From the NCBI RefSeq assembly GCF_965263005.1, contig NZ_OZ253579.1, positions 186,001 through 250,000 of the forward strand: a stretch of DNA of 64,000 nucleotides. Direction: 5' to 3'. Within the stretch, counting starts at the first letter, position 1. Every line of letters begins with the position of its first letter. A model generated the notes under the pieces. It was given only the letters and a program-made list of their open reading frames with translations, was not told the origin of the DNA and made no database searches. Both the position numbers and the translations under genes were made by a program. Shown here in pieces: positions 19,524 through 28,685 of this stretch. This DNA is from Rariloculus sp965263005 (GTDB lineage: Bacteria; Pseudomonadota; Gammaproteobacteria; Steroidobacterales; Rariloculaceae).

Positions 19524-20876
19524 ATGCGATTTCGTATTTTCGTCACCGTCTGCACGCTGGCCGTCGCATGCGCTGTTTCGGACGAGGCCGGAGCGCAGGA
19601 CGGTGAGGCGGCGTTCCAGGCAAATTGCGCCACTTGCCATGTCGAGGCAGACACTGCCGAAAACCTCAACGTCCCGAGTGTCGAGGCATTACGTGCCTAC
19701 ACATCTGAGGCGATTCTCAACTCGCTCCTGAACGGGAGGATGCGGATCGAGGGTACGCCGCTCACCGAAGCTGACCGGCGCGCGGTCGCGCAGTTTCTCG
19801 GCGGACGCCCGCTTCGGGAACGGTCGGCCGGCTCATCGGTGGTGCGGTGCACGACATCGCCTTCGTTTCCTGGCGCTGGGGCCGCCGACGGGTGGAACGG
19901 CTGGGGCAACGGCATCGGCAATACGCGCTTTGCGCCGAACGGGGGGTTGAGTGCCGCGGATCTGCCGCGGCTGAAGTTGAAATGGGCCTTCGGTTTCGCC
20001 GACGTGACCTCCGCACGCGCGCAACCGGCGCTCGTCGGCGATCGCCTCTTCGTCGCCAGCGACAGCGGAGAAGTCCATGCGCTCGATCCCGAGACCGGTT
20101 GCGCCTACTGGTCGTTTCTTGCGCAGGCCACCGTACGCACCGGGCTTTTCGTAGCCCCATACGCCGTGCCGGACGGTGGCGCCGGATGGGCCGTATTCTT
20201 CGGCGATCTGAGGGCAAACGCATATGCATTGGACGCGACAAGCGGCCGTTCGATCTGGAGCCGTAAGCTCGACGAGCATCCCTTGGCTGCCATCACCGGC
20301 ACGATCGTGTATCACGACGGTCGAGTCCTTGTCCCGGTGCAGGGACTGAATGAAGAAGTGCAAGGCGGACGGCCCGAGTACGAATGCTGCACGTTCCGCG
20401 GCAGTCTCTCCGCACTCGGCGCTGGCCGTGGCGGCCAGTGGGGCAGCGCGGTCGATGCGCGCCAAGCCTATTTCGGAGTCGCCGACTTTGGGACCAGTGC
20501 GCCTGGTGGAATGGTGGCCGTCGACCTTGCCACGGGCGAGCGCGTCTGGCACAGGCCAGCGCAGGAACTGCTCTGCGGTACACCCAGCCGTGCCTGCAGC
20601 GCGGCGCAGGGAGCCGCCGTGACTGCCATTCCCGGGGCAGTGCTCTCGGGGTCGCTGGACGGGGGGTTGCGCGCGTACGCGGCCGACGACGGCGCGCTGC
20701 TGTGGCAGTTAGACACGAACCGCGAATTCACCACCGTCAACGGGGTCAAGGCCAACGGTGGCAGCATGGACGCCGCCGGGCCGACCGTCGCCGGTGGACT
20801 GTTGTTTGTTAACTCCGGCTACGGCGGTACCGTCAGCCGGCCGGGGAACGTGCTGCTCGTATTCGGCGTGGACTGA
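19524..20876 (+). CDS. Cytochrome c / PQQ-propeller protein, PVA-dehydrogenase-like, internally deleted
   Basis: A 450-residue exported protein: signal peptide (residues 1-24), a cytochrome c domain with CATCH near residue 35, and a quinoprotein beta-propeller from about residue 120 (WNGWGNGIGNTRFAP). This order is that of polyvinyl-alcohol-dehydrogenase-like proteins, which are usually about 600 residues or more. In those, the segment after ECCTFRGS-x-x-AL is followed by roughly 100-130 residues of propeller before the QWG-x-A-x-D segment. Here the two are joined directly (SLSALGAGRGGQWGSAVDA near residues 291-310), so an in-frame internal deletion is likely. Whether the remaining propeller folds is uncertain. 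Confidence 0.8.
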   Translation: MRFRIFVTVCTLAVACAVSDEAGAQDGEAAFQANCATCHVEADTAENLNVPSVEALRAYTSEAILNSLLNGRMRIEGTPLTEADRRAVAQFLGGRPLRERSAGSSVVRCTTSPSFPGAGAADGWNGWGNGIGNTRFAPNGGLSAADLPRLKLKWAFGFADVTSARAQPALVGDRLFVASDSGEVHALDPETGCAYWSFLAQATVRTGLFVAPYAVPDGGAGWAVFFGDLRANAYALDATSGRSIWSRKLDEHPLAAITGTIVYHDGRVLVPVQGLNEEVQGGRPEYECCTFRGSLSALGAGRGGQWGSAVDARQAYFGVADFGTSAPGGMVAVDLATGERVWHRPAQELLCGTPSRACSAAQGAAVTAIPGAVLSGSLDGGLRAYAADDGALLWQLDTNREFTTVNGVKANGGSMDAAGPTVAGGLLFVNSGYGGTVSRPGNVLLVFGVD

Positions 20877-21033
20877 ACGGGCATCGGGCGCGTCCAGCGT
20901 CGAACCGACGCCCGGGTGTCCGTCGATGGGTTCATCCTGTCGGCGATTGGAAGCGATGATTGATTGCCGCGCGCCGCCGAGGAGTCGAAGAAATGGGTCT
21001 CTTCGGGGGCTGAGACATGGGAGGATGCGAGAA

Positions 21034-21942
21034 ATGATGAAAACAATTCCGTTCGTGGCCGTGGCGGCCGCGTTGCTGTCCGCGCCGTGCCTGGCGCAGA
21101 ACCCGGGGCCCGAGCGGCTCGCCGAGGTCGAGATCCGTGCGGAGCGTGTCGGCGACGGTCTCCATGTTCTTTACGGTTTCGGCGGCAACATCGCAGTGTC
21201 GTTAGGCGAGCAGGGCGGGCTGATCGTCGACTCACAGTTCCCGGAACTGGTCCCGAAGATCAGGGCCGCGATTCGTGAGCTCGGCGGGGATGAGATCAAC
21301 TTCGGGATCAACACGCACTGGCACTACGACCACGCTGACGGCAACCAACGGTTCGGCCCGGAAGGTGTCTGGTTCATATCGCAGACGGATTCGCGCGAGC
21401 GGATGTCAGTCGACAAGTTCATCGATCCGCTGACGCGGCCGGCGTTCGACCAACCGGCATATCCGCCCGCGGCGTTGCCAATCGTGACCTTTGACAACCG
21501 CATGCAGTTGCACTTCAACGGTGAGCGCATCGACTTGCTGCACTTCGGGCCGGCCCACACGGCCGGAGATGCCGCGGTCTTCTTTCGCGGCCATAACGCG
21601 GTGCACATGGGCGACATCTTTACGCCGGGTGGGTACCCGTATGTCGATTCGAACAGTGGCGGCGATCTCGATGGCATGATCGCGTTCTGCCGTGCCGTGC
21701 TCGCCGAGCTCGACGAAGACGCGATCGTGATTCCGGGGCACGGAGCGATCTCAACCTACGCCGACCTCGTGCGGTTTACTGAAATGCTTCAGTCGGTCCG
21801 CGACCGGATTGCGGAGCTGATTGCCGCCGGTGCGAGCCTCGAGCAGATCATCGCGGCGGAGCCGACCGCCGCCTGGGATGACATTTACGGCGGCGACAAG
21901 GTTCGGTTTATCGACCGGGCTTACTCGACGCTGTCGCGCTGA
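21034..21942 (+). CDS. Exported MBL-fold metallo-hydrolase
   Basis: A 302-residue protein with a signal peptide ending APCLAQ and a metallo-beta-lactamase fold. Zinc ligands are visible in HWHYDHADGN, HFGPAHTAGD, VHMGDIF and IPGHG. Such periplasmic hydrolases include lactamase-like and quinoprotein-associated SoxH-like proteins; the substrate is unknown. SD GGGAGG at 21019-21024 favours ATG at 21034 over in-frame ATGs at 21025 and 21037. It lies between two quinoprotein genes on the same strand, suggesting a joint periplasmic role. Confidence 0.9.
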   Translation: MMKTIPFVAVAAALLSAPCLAQNPGPERLAEVEIRAERVGDGLHVLYGFGGNIAVSLGEQGGLIVDSQFPELVPKIRAAIRELGGDEINFGINTHWHYDHADGNQRFGPEGVWFISQTDSRERMSVDKFIDPLTRPAFDQPAYPPAALPIVTFDNRMQLHFNGERIDLLHFGPAHTAGDAAVFFRGHNAVHMGDIFTPGGYPYVDSNSGGDLDGMIAFCRAVLAELDEDAIVIPGHGAISTYADLVRFTEMLQSVRDRIAELIAAGASLEQIIAAEPTAAWDDIYGGDKVRFIDRAYSTLSR

Positions 21943-22101
21943 GTCGCGCCGGCCGGCTCAGTTCGTGGGAGCGAGCGGCGTCAGTCGAAAAATCCGGCCG
22001 GCGAGCGCGGTGGTGTCCGGTCGGTGGTTTCCCGCCGTCAGTGGGTTTGTCGTTTCGAGGCCTGTGCAGGTCGAGAAACCAGTGAGCAAGGGATGATGGA
22101 T

Positions 22102-23904
22102 ATGGTCAAGCAAACGACTTTGACTTTGGTCGCGCTCGGCGCGCTGCTCGCGTCGACCGGCGTCACGGCGCAATTGTCCGGGGCCGGAGCTCCTGGTCCC
22201 GGCGACATGCGGGCCGGTTTCGTTCCCGTCACGGACGAGATGCTGCGCAACCCGGACCCGGCTGACTGGCTCATGTACAGCCGGACCTACGACGCGCAGC
22301 GGTTCAGCCCACTGGACCAGATCGACCGTAGCAACGTGGCGAGCCTCACTCTGAGCTGGTCGAAGGCACTGCCGGCGGGCGTCGTCGAGGTTATCCCCAT
22401 CGTTTACCGCGGCGTCATGTACACGGTCGCGCCGCCGGCCGAAGCCGGGAGTTCAAGCGCGGTCCTCGCGCTCGACGCGGCCAACGGCGAGGTGCTTTGG
22501 TCGCACGTACCGGAAGGGTCGGGCGCGTCCCGGCTCAAGGCCCTTGCGATCTACGACGACATGGTCTACTACACGGCGCCAGCGGCGAACCGGGGGGAAC
22601 CGAGCCCGGTCGTCGCCCTCGACGCCGTGACCGGCGACGTGCACTGGCGGACGGCGGTCTCGCGAGAGACGCATACGGCTGGAGCAATCGTCGTCGACGG
22701 CACGGTGCTCTCGGGACGGACCTGCAATTCGGCGCGAGAGAATTGCTTCATCGCCGCGCACGACGCGCTGACCGGCGAGGAAGTCTGGCGTTTCCATACC
22801 GCCCCCGACCGAGGCGAGCCCGGCGATGCGTCCTGGGGTGGCTTGGCGCCGAACGAGCGGCGGGCTGCAACGTGGGGGCTTCCCGGCACCTACGATCCGG
22901 TCCGCGACATAGTCTACTGGGGCATCTCCAACCCGATGCCGAACACGCGCCTGGAACGGCACGGCAGTTCCGACGCGATCCCGGCTGTCGCGCCGGCGGA
23001 TCTCTACAGCAATTCGACGGTCGCGCTCGATCCGGACACCGGCGCGCTCATCTGGTACTACCAGCATCTGCCGGGCGACGACTGGGACATGGACATCAAC
23101 CAGGAGAAAACGCTGATCCGCTCGCTCATCGATCCCGATCCTCGTCACGTCAAGTGGATCAACCCGGACGTGCCCAAAGGCGTCGCGCGCGATGTCGTGA
23201 TCACGGTCGGGGAGGGCGGCGGCCTCTGGGTCAACGACCGAGATACGGGGCAGTTCCTGTGGGCGATGCCCTTCCCGGCCGACACTCCGCACTTCATCCT
23301 GTCCGACATCGACGTGAACACCGGCGTAACGCGGATCAACATGGAAAACGTGTTAGCCGAGCCGGGCGACCGCCGCACGATCTGTTATCACAACACGCGC
23401 AGTTTCTGGCCGACGGCGTATCACCCGGGCCTCAACTCGCTCTTCGTGCCCTACGTCAACCAGTGCCTCGACATGACCGCGGCCGTGCCCGGCGGCGACG
23501 GTGAAAGCCGTATCAGCGTCATCCGGCCGGACGCAGACCAGGAAAAGTACGCCGGCATCGCCCGCATCGACATGAGGAGCGGTGAGATCCACCGCTTCAA
23601 TGAGGGACGCGTGGGTGGCAACGGCGCGATACTCGTTACGGCCGGCGACGTCGTTTTCTGGGGCGACATCATGCATGTGCTGCATGCGTTCGATGCCGCG
23701 AGCGGCGAGGTCCTTTGGGAGTCTGAGCCGCTCGGGGCGCCGATTCAGACCAGCACGATCACCTATGCCGTTGACGGTAAGCAATATGTCGCCGTCGTCA
23801 ACTCGAACGCGCTGATCCCACCCACTAGAATGGGCGATATCGGGGGCGTGACACTGCCGCCGCACGGGGGCAACTCAATCAATGTATTTGCGCTGACCGA
23901 CTAG
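22102..23904 (+). CDS. PQQ-dependent alcohol dehydrogenase-type quinoprotein
   Basis: A 600-residue exported protein with signal peptide (MVKQTTLTLVALGALLASTG, then VTAQ) and the eight-bladed propeller pattern of quinoprotein dehydrogenases (PLDQIDRSNVASLTLSWSKAL; ALDAANGEVLW; AHDALTGEEVWRFHT; DDWDMDINQEKTLI). It is closely related to the product of 25390-27132. The vicinal Cys-Cys typical of methanol dehydrogenases is not evident; instead the family has two spaced cysteines (GRTCNSARENCF). Electrons would pass to periplasmic cytochrome c. AAGGG at 22088-22092 best fits ATG 22102 of several in-frame ATGs. Confidence 0.92.
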   Translation: MVKQTTLTLVALGALLASTGVTAQLSGAGAPGPGDMRAGFVPVTDEMLRNPDPADWLMYSRTYDAQRFSPLDQIDRSNVASLTLSWSKALPAGVVEVIPIVYRGVMYTVAPPAEAGSSSAVLALDAANGEVLWSHVPEGSGASRLKALAIYDDMVYYTAPAANRGEPSPVVALDAVTGDVHWRTAVSRETHTAGAIVVDGTVLSGRTCNSARENCFIAAHDALTGEEVWRFHTAPDRGEPGDASWGGLAPNERRAATWGLPGTYDPVRDIVYWGISNPMPNTRLERHGSSDAIPAVAPADLYSNSTVALDPDTGALIWYYQHLPGDDWDMDINQEKTLIRSLIDPDPRHVKWINPDVPKGVARDVVITVGEGGGLWVNDRDTGQFLWAMPFPADTPHFILSDIDVNTGVTRINMENVLAEPGDRRTICYHNTRSFWPTAYHPGLNSLFVPYVNQCLDMTAAVPGGDGESRISVIRPDADQEKYAGIARIDMRSGEIHRFNEGRVGGNGAILVTAGDVVFWGDIMHVLHAFDAASGEVLWESEPLGAPIQTSTITYAVDGKQYVAVVNSNALIPPTRMGDIGGVTLPPHGGNSINVFALTD

Positions 23905-24064
23905 CCGGGCTGGCTCAATCGCAGTCGCGTTCGTCAACCTGGCCAGTGAGCTGCCGCCGCCGGTCGTCTTGAGCGGCATCCTGCTATTGACAGCGCTCTT
24001 GACCGAGGTTGTCCCGAACAACGCCGTCGACGTGATCAGCACGCCGATCGGCTCTCAGACCAAT

Positions 24065-25252
24065 TTACTGGTCTTCAGTGCCGACCACACTCCCACCGAG
24101 CACGGTCGCGGACGGAAACAGGCGCTCGCGGCCCGTGCGCGTGCCTTCGAAGTTGTCAACGAACTCGAATTCGCCGTCGCGCAACTCCATGACGGCGATG
24201 TCGGCCGGAGCGCCGACATTGAGCGTACCGCGGTCCTCGAAAACCGGGAAGGTGCGTGCGGCGTTCACCGTCGCGCAAGCGATGACGTCGGCGAGCGGCA
24301 TACCGAGCATTAGGAACTTCGACATGACGTTCGGGAAGTCGACGACACCCGTGGTGCTCGACATGACGTTCCAATCCGTCGAGAGGGTATCGGGCCAGAA
24401 GCCCTGCTCGGCCGAGCGCTGCACCATGTCCCAAGTGAAGTGCCCGACGACGCCGTTGCCGAAGTCGAAAATTACGCCGCGCCGGCGCGCCGCAGCGACG
24501 TCGGCCAGGAGCTGGCCATCGTCGTCGAGAATGCCGTGCGGGGGCGGTGCATACATGTGCGTGACGATGTCACCGCGCTTGAGCAGCGGCAGAATGGCAC
24601 GCATGGGCGAGTAGTTCTGGCCGACATGGGCCATGACAGGCAGGCCGAAGGGCCGCGCCGCTTCCTGAGCGCGCCTTAACGCCTCGAGATCATTGGAGCC
24701 CGCGACGCTCTCGGAGAGCCTGATCTTGACTCCCGCGACCACGTCGCGGTGCCGCGCGATAGCGCCCTGCGCGAGCGCCACGTTCGCGGCGTTGATGTCG
24801 TTGAGCTCACCGTCTCCCGTCACGCCCGTGCGCGCGATGTGGACGAGCGCGCAGCCGGTTTGCGGCGCGCTTCGAATCACGACCGCGATCGCGTCGATGT
24901 TGTCGGCGCCCGCCGAGCCCGCGTCGACGAAGCCCGTGACGCCGTCAGCCAGCGCGAGCGGCGGGGCAGCAGCGTCGCGTCCAGCATGCGTATGGATGTC
25001 GATCAAGCCGGGTGCGACGATCCTGCCGCTCGCATCGAGCACCTCGTCGGCATCGTCTCCAACATCGCTCGCGACGGCCGCAATGCGTCCGCCCGCGATG
25101 GCGACATCGCGCACGGCGTCGAGTCCGACGGACGGATCGATGACGCGTCCGCCTCTGATAATGAGATCGTAAGTGGCGGCCCGCGCGCCCGGAAGGCGCG
25201 TAGCGAGCGCAAGGCTCACGGCTGCTTGAAGGAATCTACGCCGGTTCGTCAT
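24065..25252 (-). CDS. Tat-exported amidohydrolase/deacetylase family protein
   Basis: A 395-residue amidohydrolase-superfamily protein of the dihydroorotase-like amidohydrolase/deacetylase group. Metal-site features visible are GLIDIHTHAG (HxH), the lysine in AGVKIRLSES, histidines in VMAHVG and DIVTHMYAP, and the late aspartate in LSTDWNVMSS. The N-terminus is a twin-arginine signal (TNRRRFLQAAVSLALATRL), so the enzyme is predicted to work outside the cytoplasm. The substrate is unknown, probably an acylated amine or cyclic amide. It lies convergent to the quinoprotein at 22102 and downstream of the second quinoprotein gene. Confidence 0.88.
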   Translation of the reverse strand: MTNRRRFLQAAVSLALATRLPGARAATYDLIIRGGRVIDPSVGLDAVRDVAIAGGRIAAVASDVGDDADEVLDASGRIVAPGLIDIHTHAGRDAAAPPLALADGVTGFVDAGSAGADNIDAIAVVIRSAPQTGCALVHIARTGVTGDGELNDINAANVALAQGAIARHRDVVAGVKIRLSESVAGSNDLEALRRAQEAARPFGLPVMAHVGQNYSPMRAILPLLKRGDIVTHMYAPPPHGILDDDGQLLADVAAARRRGVIFDFGNGVVGHFTWDMVQRSAEQGFWPDTLSTDWNVMSSTTGVVDFPNVMSKFLMLGMPLADVIACATVNAARTFPVFEDRGTLNVGAPADIAVMELRDGEFEFVDNFEGTRTGRERLFPSATVLGGSVVGTEDQ

Positions 25253-25389
25253 GGCATGAGCTCCAGTTGGCGAGTTTTCGGACGATTGTAGCTCAATGAG
25301 GGACAGGCGCCGGCCGGCACTCGGCGCGGGCGCCGCGCCATACGATCACCGGGCCGCACACGCAGGATCGGTTCGACGGCTTCGCCGGG

Positions 25390-27132
25390 CTAATCCGGAA
25401 GCGCAAAGACGTAGAGATTGTTGGCCGTACCTGAGCGAAGCTCGGGCGCCAGGGCCATCAGACTCAGCGTATTGAGCGAGCCTCCCGTGCTGACTGCAAC
25501 GTATTGCCTGCCGCCGACGGCGAAGGTCGCCGGATAACCTGTCACGTGCGAGCCGAGATTGACCTCCCAGAGAATCTCGCCCGTGAGTTGATCATACGCC
25601 CGGAAGCGGCCGTTCGCGTCGCCGCCGAACAGCAGGCCGCTGCCCGTCGTCATGAGCGAAGTCGTGACGGCGCGCTGCTCGCGTTTCCACACCGTCTCGC
25701 CCGTCGTAGCCGAAATCGCTTCGATGCTTCCGGCATTCTCGACTCCGGGAGGGAGCTGCAAGCGCGTGTCGATCGCGTAGGCGTCATCGGGTTGCCACAC
25801 TTCGGAGTTGGAGGTCGCCGACATGCAGGTATTGTGCAGCGGGATGTACATGATGCCCGATAACGGGCTGTAGGCGCTCGCGTGATAGTTCTTGCCGCCG
25901 TTGAGGCTCGGGCAGACCAGTTTTTCCTGGCCCACACCCGTGTAAAGCATATCGGGATTGACGATACCGGCACCCGACTCGGTGTTCACCTCGCTGATGA
26001 CGTTCTGCATGATGGTTTCACGTGCCCAGAGAAACTGCCCCGTATCGCGATCCACCGTGTAGACGAGACCCGTCTTGCCGGGAACGCCCGTCACAACCTT
26101 TCGCACTTCGCCGGGCCGCACGCGCGGATTGATCCACTCGACCGCGTCGGGGTCGGGCGCGATGGCTGTATCGATGAGCAGCCGCTCGAACGGGTGGTCG
26201 AGATCCCAATGATCGACCACGTGCTGCATGTACCAGACGATCTCACCCGTATCCGCATCGAGCGACAGCGTCGAGTTGTGATAGAGGTATTGCTCGTCGT
26301 TGCCGGCCAGCATGAACTTCGGCGCCGGCGAGGTCACGGACGTTCCGATATAGATCCGGTTGAGCTCGGGATCGAAGCTCGGAATCATCCACGTGCCGAC
26401 GTGGCGGCGTTCCTCGTAGGGAATGTCGCCCCACGTTTCGTCGCCGGGCTCGCCGGGCCGGGGAATCGTATGCGTACGCCACAGCTCCTCGCCCGTCAGC
26501 GCATCGAACGCCGTGATCACACAGGCCTCGGGCCCTCCCTTCGGCGCACAGCTTCGGCCCGAGACGACTTTGCCGTTCGCGACGATCGGTCCGCCGCTGT
26601 GCTGACCGCCGAGACGGTAATCGAGGATCTGCGTTTCCCACGCGAGTTCGCCCGTGCGCGCATCGAGCGCATAGGCGTAGTTGTCGGCGCCGTTGTCGAG
26701 AATGTAGTTGCCGTAGATCGCAAGGTTTCGGTTGATTGACGGGAAAAGAACGTAGTCGTTGTTGTCGTCCTGCACCGGCCTTCGGTACTCCCAGATGAGG
26801 TCGCCGGTCGTCGCGTCGATGGCCTGTGTAAAGTCGTTCGGATGCGGAAAGTACATGGTGCCGTCGTAGACGAGCGGCGTGCCTTCCTGCACCCCGGGGT
26901 TCAGGGGCCGCGTCCAGACGAGCCGTAGCCTGGAGACGTTTCCCCGGTCGATCTGATCGAGGGGACTGTGTCCCCAGTGATTCAGCGTACGGCGCCACAT
27001 GGGCCAATCGGCCGGATCCGGGTTCTGCAACATTTCGTCCGTGACAGGCACGAATTCCGATTGTTGCGCTCCGACGGATGAGGCGATCAGCAAGCCAAGC
27101 AACGTGGCGACGCCATATTTCGGGTGGACCAT
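25390..27132 (-). CDS. PQQ-dependent alcohol dehydrogenase-type quinoprotein
   Basis: A 580-residue exported quinoprotein. Signal peptide MVHPKYGVATLLGLLIASSV, then the shared family start FVPVTDEMLQNPDPADWPMW. Diagnostic blocks include SGRSCAPKGGPEACVITAFD, WETQILDYRLGGQHSGGP, LYHNSTLSLDADTGEIVWY and VDHWDLDHPFERLL. It is a paralogue of 22102-23904. The start at 27132 is set by AGGAG 8 bases upstream; the frame is open 20 residues further. The amidohydrolase gene follows 137 bases downstream on the same strand. Confidence 0.93.
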   Translation of the reverse strand: MVHPKYGVATLLGLLIASSVGAQQSEFVPVTDEMLQNPDPADWPMWRRTLNHWGHSPLDQIDRGNVSRLRLVWTRPLNPGVQEGTPLVYDGTMYFPHPNDFTQAIDATTGDLIWEYRRPVQDDNNDYVLFPSINRNLAIYGNYILDNGADNYAYALDARTGELAWETQILDYRLGGQHSGGPIVANGKVVSGRSCAPKGGPEACVITAFDALTGEELWRTHTIPRPGEPGDETWGDIPYEERRHVGTWMIPSFDPELNRIYIGTSVTSPAPKFMLAGNDEQYLYHNSTLSLDADTGEIVWYMQHVVDHWDLDHPFERLLIDTAIAPDPDAVEWINPRVRPGEVRKVVTGVPGKTGLVYTVDRDTGQFLWARETIMQNVISEVNTESGAGIVNPDMLYTGVGQEKLVCPSLNGGKNYHASAYSPLSGIMYIPLHNTCMSATSNSEVWQPDDAYAIDTRLQLPPGVENAGSIEAISATTGETVWKREQRAVTTSLMTTGSGLLFGGDANGRFRAYDQLTGEILWEVNLGSHVTGYPATFAVGGRQYVAVSTGGSLNTLSLMALAPELRSGTANNLYVFALPD

Positions 27133-27294
27133 CGATCGTTCTCCTGGAATCCTTGACGGCAATCTCTCAAGTATCGGACTCGCGCTCCGCACCGTCGCGC
27201 CCCCATATCGCGGCGCGCGAGAGACGTGTCATCGTCGTCCGCCTGCTGTCGTCATGTCAACAAGACAGGGGCGCGCCCGGCAGGGCGCCTGCAT

Positions 27295-28359
27295 CTATGC
27301 GATACGCCGCTCGCGCTCGTCGTTCAGGCGGCGCAGCAATGTCACTATGGGCGCGGCAACGCCGACGGTCGGCGGCGCCGCCGGGTCATGCCAGATCCGG
27401 TCTCGACCCTCCATGACCGTTTTCGGGTAGCTGGCAAGCCGTACCTGGATCGGCGCGAGTTCGAGATCGAAATGTGTCAACGCATGCGTGACCGGATCGC
27501 GAACCTCAACCGTGCGCACACGCGAACCGAGCTTGCGGGCACACCATTGTTCGGCCTGCTCACCTTCGGGCAACTCCGGAAAGCTGTAAAGACCTCCCCA
27601 GATACCTTGCTCGGGGCGCCTTTCGAGCAGCACACGGCGCTCGGGATCGATTATGATGAGCGCCGCAACCGTCCGCCGCGGCCGGGTTCGCCGCGGCCGC
27701 GGCGCGGGCAGCCGGGTCTCGATTCCGGCGCGCCGCGCGGCGCAGCCTCGAACCACGGGACACGACTTGCAGGCTGGCCTCCGCCTGGTGCACACCGTCG
27801 CACCAAGATCCATGATCGCCTGCGTATAGGCCGCGACGTGCTCGCGCGGCGTGTGGCGCTCGGCGTGTTCCCAGAGCACACGCTCGACCGCCGTCTCGCC
27901 CGGCCAGCCTTCGACGGCATGGTAGCGGGCCAGGACGCGTTTGACGTTGCCGTCGAGAATCGCGAAGCGGCGGCCGTAAGCCTGCGCGAGAATCGCGCCC
28001 GCCGTCGAGCGGCCGATTCCCGGCAACGCGAGTAGCCCGTCGAGCGTGGCAGGCAGTCGCCCTTCCCATCGCTCGACGACGATTCGCGCACTGCGATGGA
28101 GGTTGCGCCCGCGGGCGTAGTAGCCCAATCCCGCCCAAAGACTCAAGACCTCATCGAGCGGCGCTGCGGCCAACGCTGCCAGCGTCGGGAAGCGCTGCAT
28201 GAATCGCTGGTAGTACGGCACCACCGTGGCCACCTGCGTCTGCTGCAGCATGATCTCCGATACCCAGATGCCGTACGGCGTCGGACGGGCTTGCCACGGA
28301 AGATCGTGGCGGCCGTGGGCCGCGTGCCAATCGAGCAGCTTGCGCGCGAATGAGCCCAC
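27295..28359 (-). CDS. mutY: A/G-specific adenine glycosylase
   Basis: A 354-residue base-excision repair glycosylase that removes adenine mispaired with 8-oxoguanine. Visible: helix-hairpin-helix LLALPGIGRSTAGAIL, catalytic Asp in AILDGNVKRVLAR, the 4Fe-4S ligand set C-x6-C-x2-C-x5-C (CTRRRPACKSCPVVRGC), and a C-terminal Nudix-like 8-oxoG recognition domain (EQGIWGGLYSFPELPEG). The start is a GTG at 28359 (VGSFARKLLDWHAAHG); earlier in-frame codons lie in the tRNA-Gly gene 20 bases upstream. It complements mutM at 38806 in the GO repair system. Confidence 0.93.
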   Translation of the reverse strand: MGSFARKLLDWHAAHGRHDLPWQARPTPYGIWVSEIMLQQTQVATVVPYYQRFMQRFPTLAALAAAPLDEVLSLWAGLGYYARGRNLHRSARIVVERWEGRLPATLDGLLALPGIGRSTAGAILAQAYGRRFAILDGNVKRVLARYHAVEGWPGETAVERVLWEHAERHTPREHVAAYTQAIMDLGATVCTRRRPACKSCPVVRGCAARRAGIETRLPAPRPRRTRPRRTVAALIIIDPERRVLLERRPEQGIWGGLYSFPELPEGEQAEQWCARKLGSRVRTVEVRDPVTHALTHFDLELAPIQVRLASYPKTVMEGRDRIWHDPAAPPTVGVAAPIVTLLRRLNDERERRIA

Positions 28360-28378
28360 GTTGGCAGCCCCGGTGAAG

Positions 28379-28453
28379 TGGAGCGGGCGATGGGAATCGA
28401 ACCCACATCTCTGGCTTGGGAAGCCAGGGTAATGACCATTATACGACGCCCGC
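28379..28453 (-). tRNA. tRNA-Gly (CCC)
   Basis: A 75-nt minus-strand tRNA with encoded CCA. The acceptor stem GCGGGCG pairs with CGCCCGC (one G-U-free run apart from the junction), the anticodon arm CTGGC-TTCCCAA-GCCAG gives anticodon CCC, and the T-arm holds GGGTTCGATTCCC. It lies 20 bases upstream of mutY on the same strand, so mutY could be read through from the tRNA promoter. Confidence 0.97.
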
Positions 28454-28463
28454 GCCTGACCGG

Positions 28464-28492
28464 ATTCTAGCGCAGCGGCCCGCACGCGTCAG
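28464..28492 (-). promoter_or_regulatory. Sigma-70-type promoter of tRNA-Gly
   Basis: On the minus strand, CTGACG (28492-28487), a 17-base spacer and TAGAAT (28469-28464) lie 10 bases upstream of the tRNA 5' end. Spacing and -10 fit the sigma-70 consensus. Confidence 0.65.
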
Positions 28493-28685
28493 CCGTCGGA
28501 CGGCTCGAAGGCCGTTCACCCAATCGCATCAAGCTCGCGTTGCCGATCATCACGCGCTTGCCGACGAGTCGGGCAGAATCGGCGGCCCATCCTCCTGTGG
28601 ACTTGGGTTAGTATTTGGCCTTGTTGCCGCCCGCCCGCATCTGGCTGGCCGGGAAGAGCCGAGCGCCGCGCATCAGGAGTACGTC

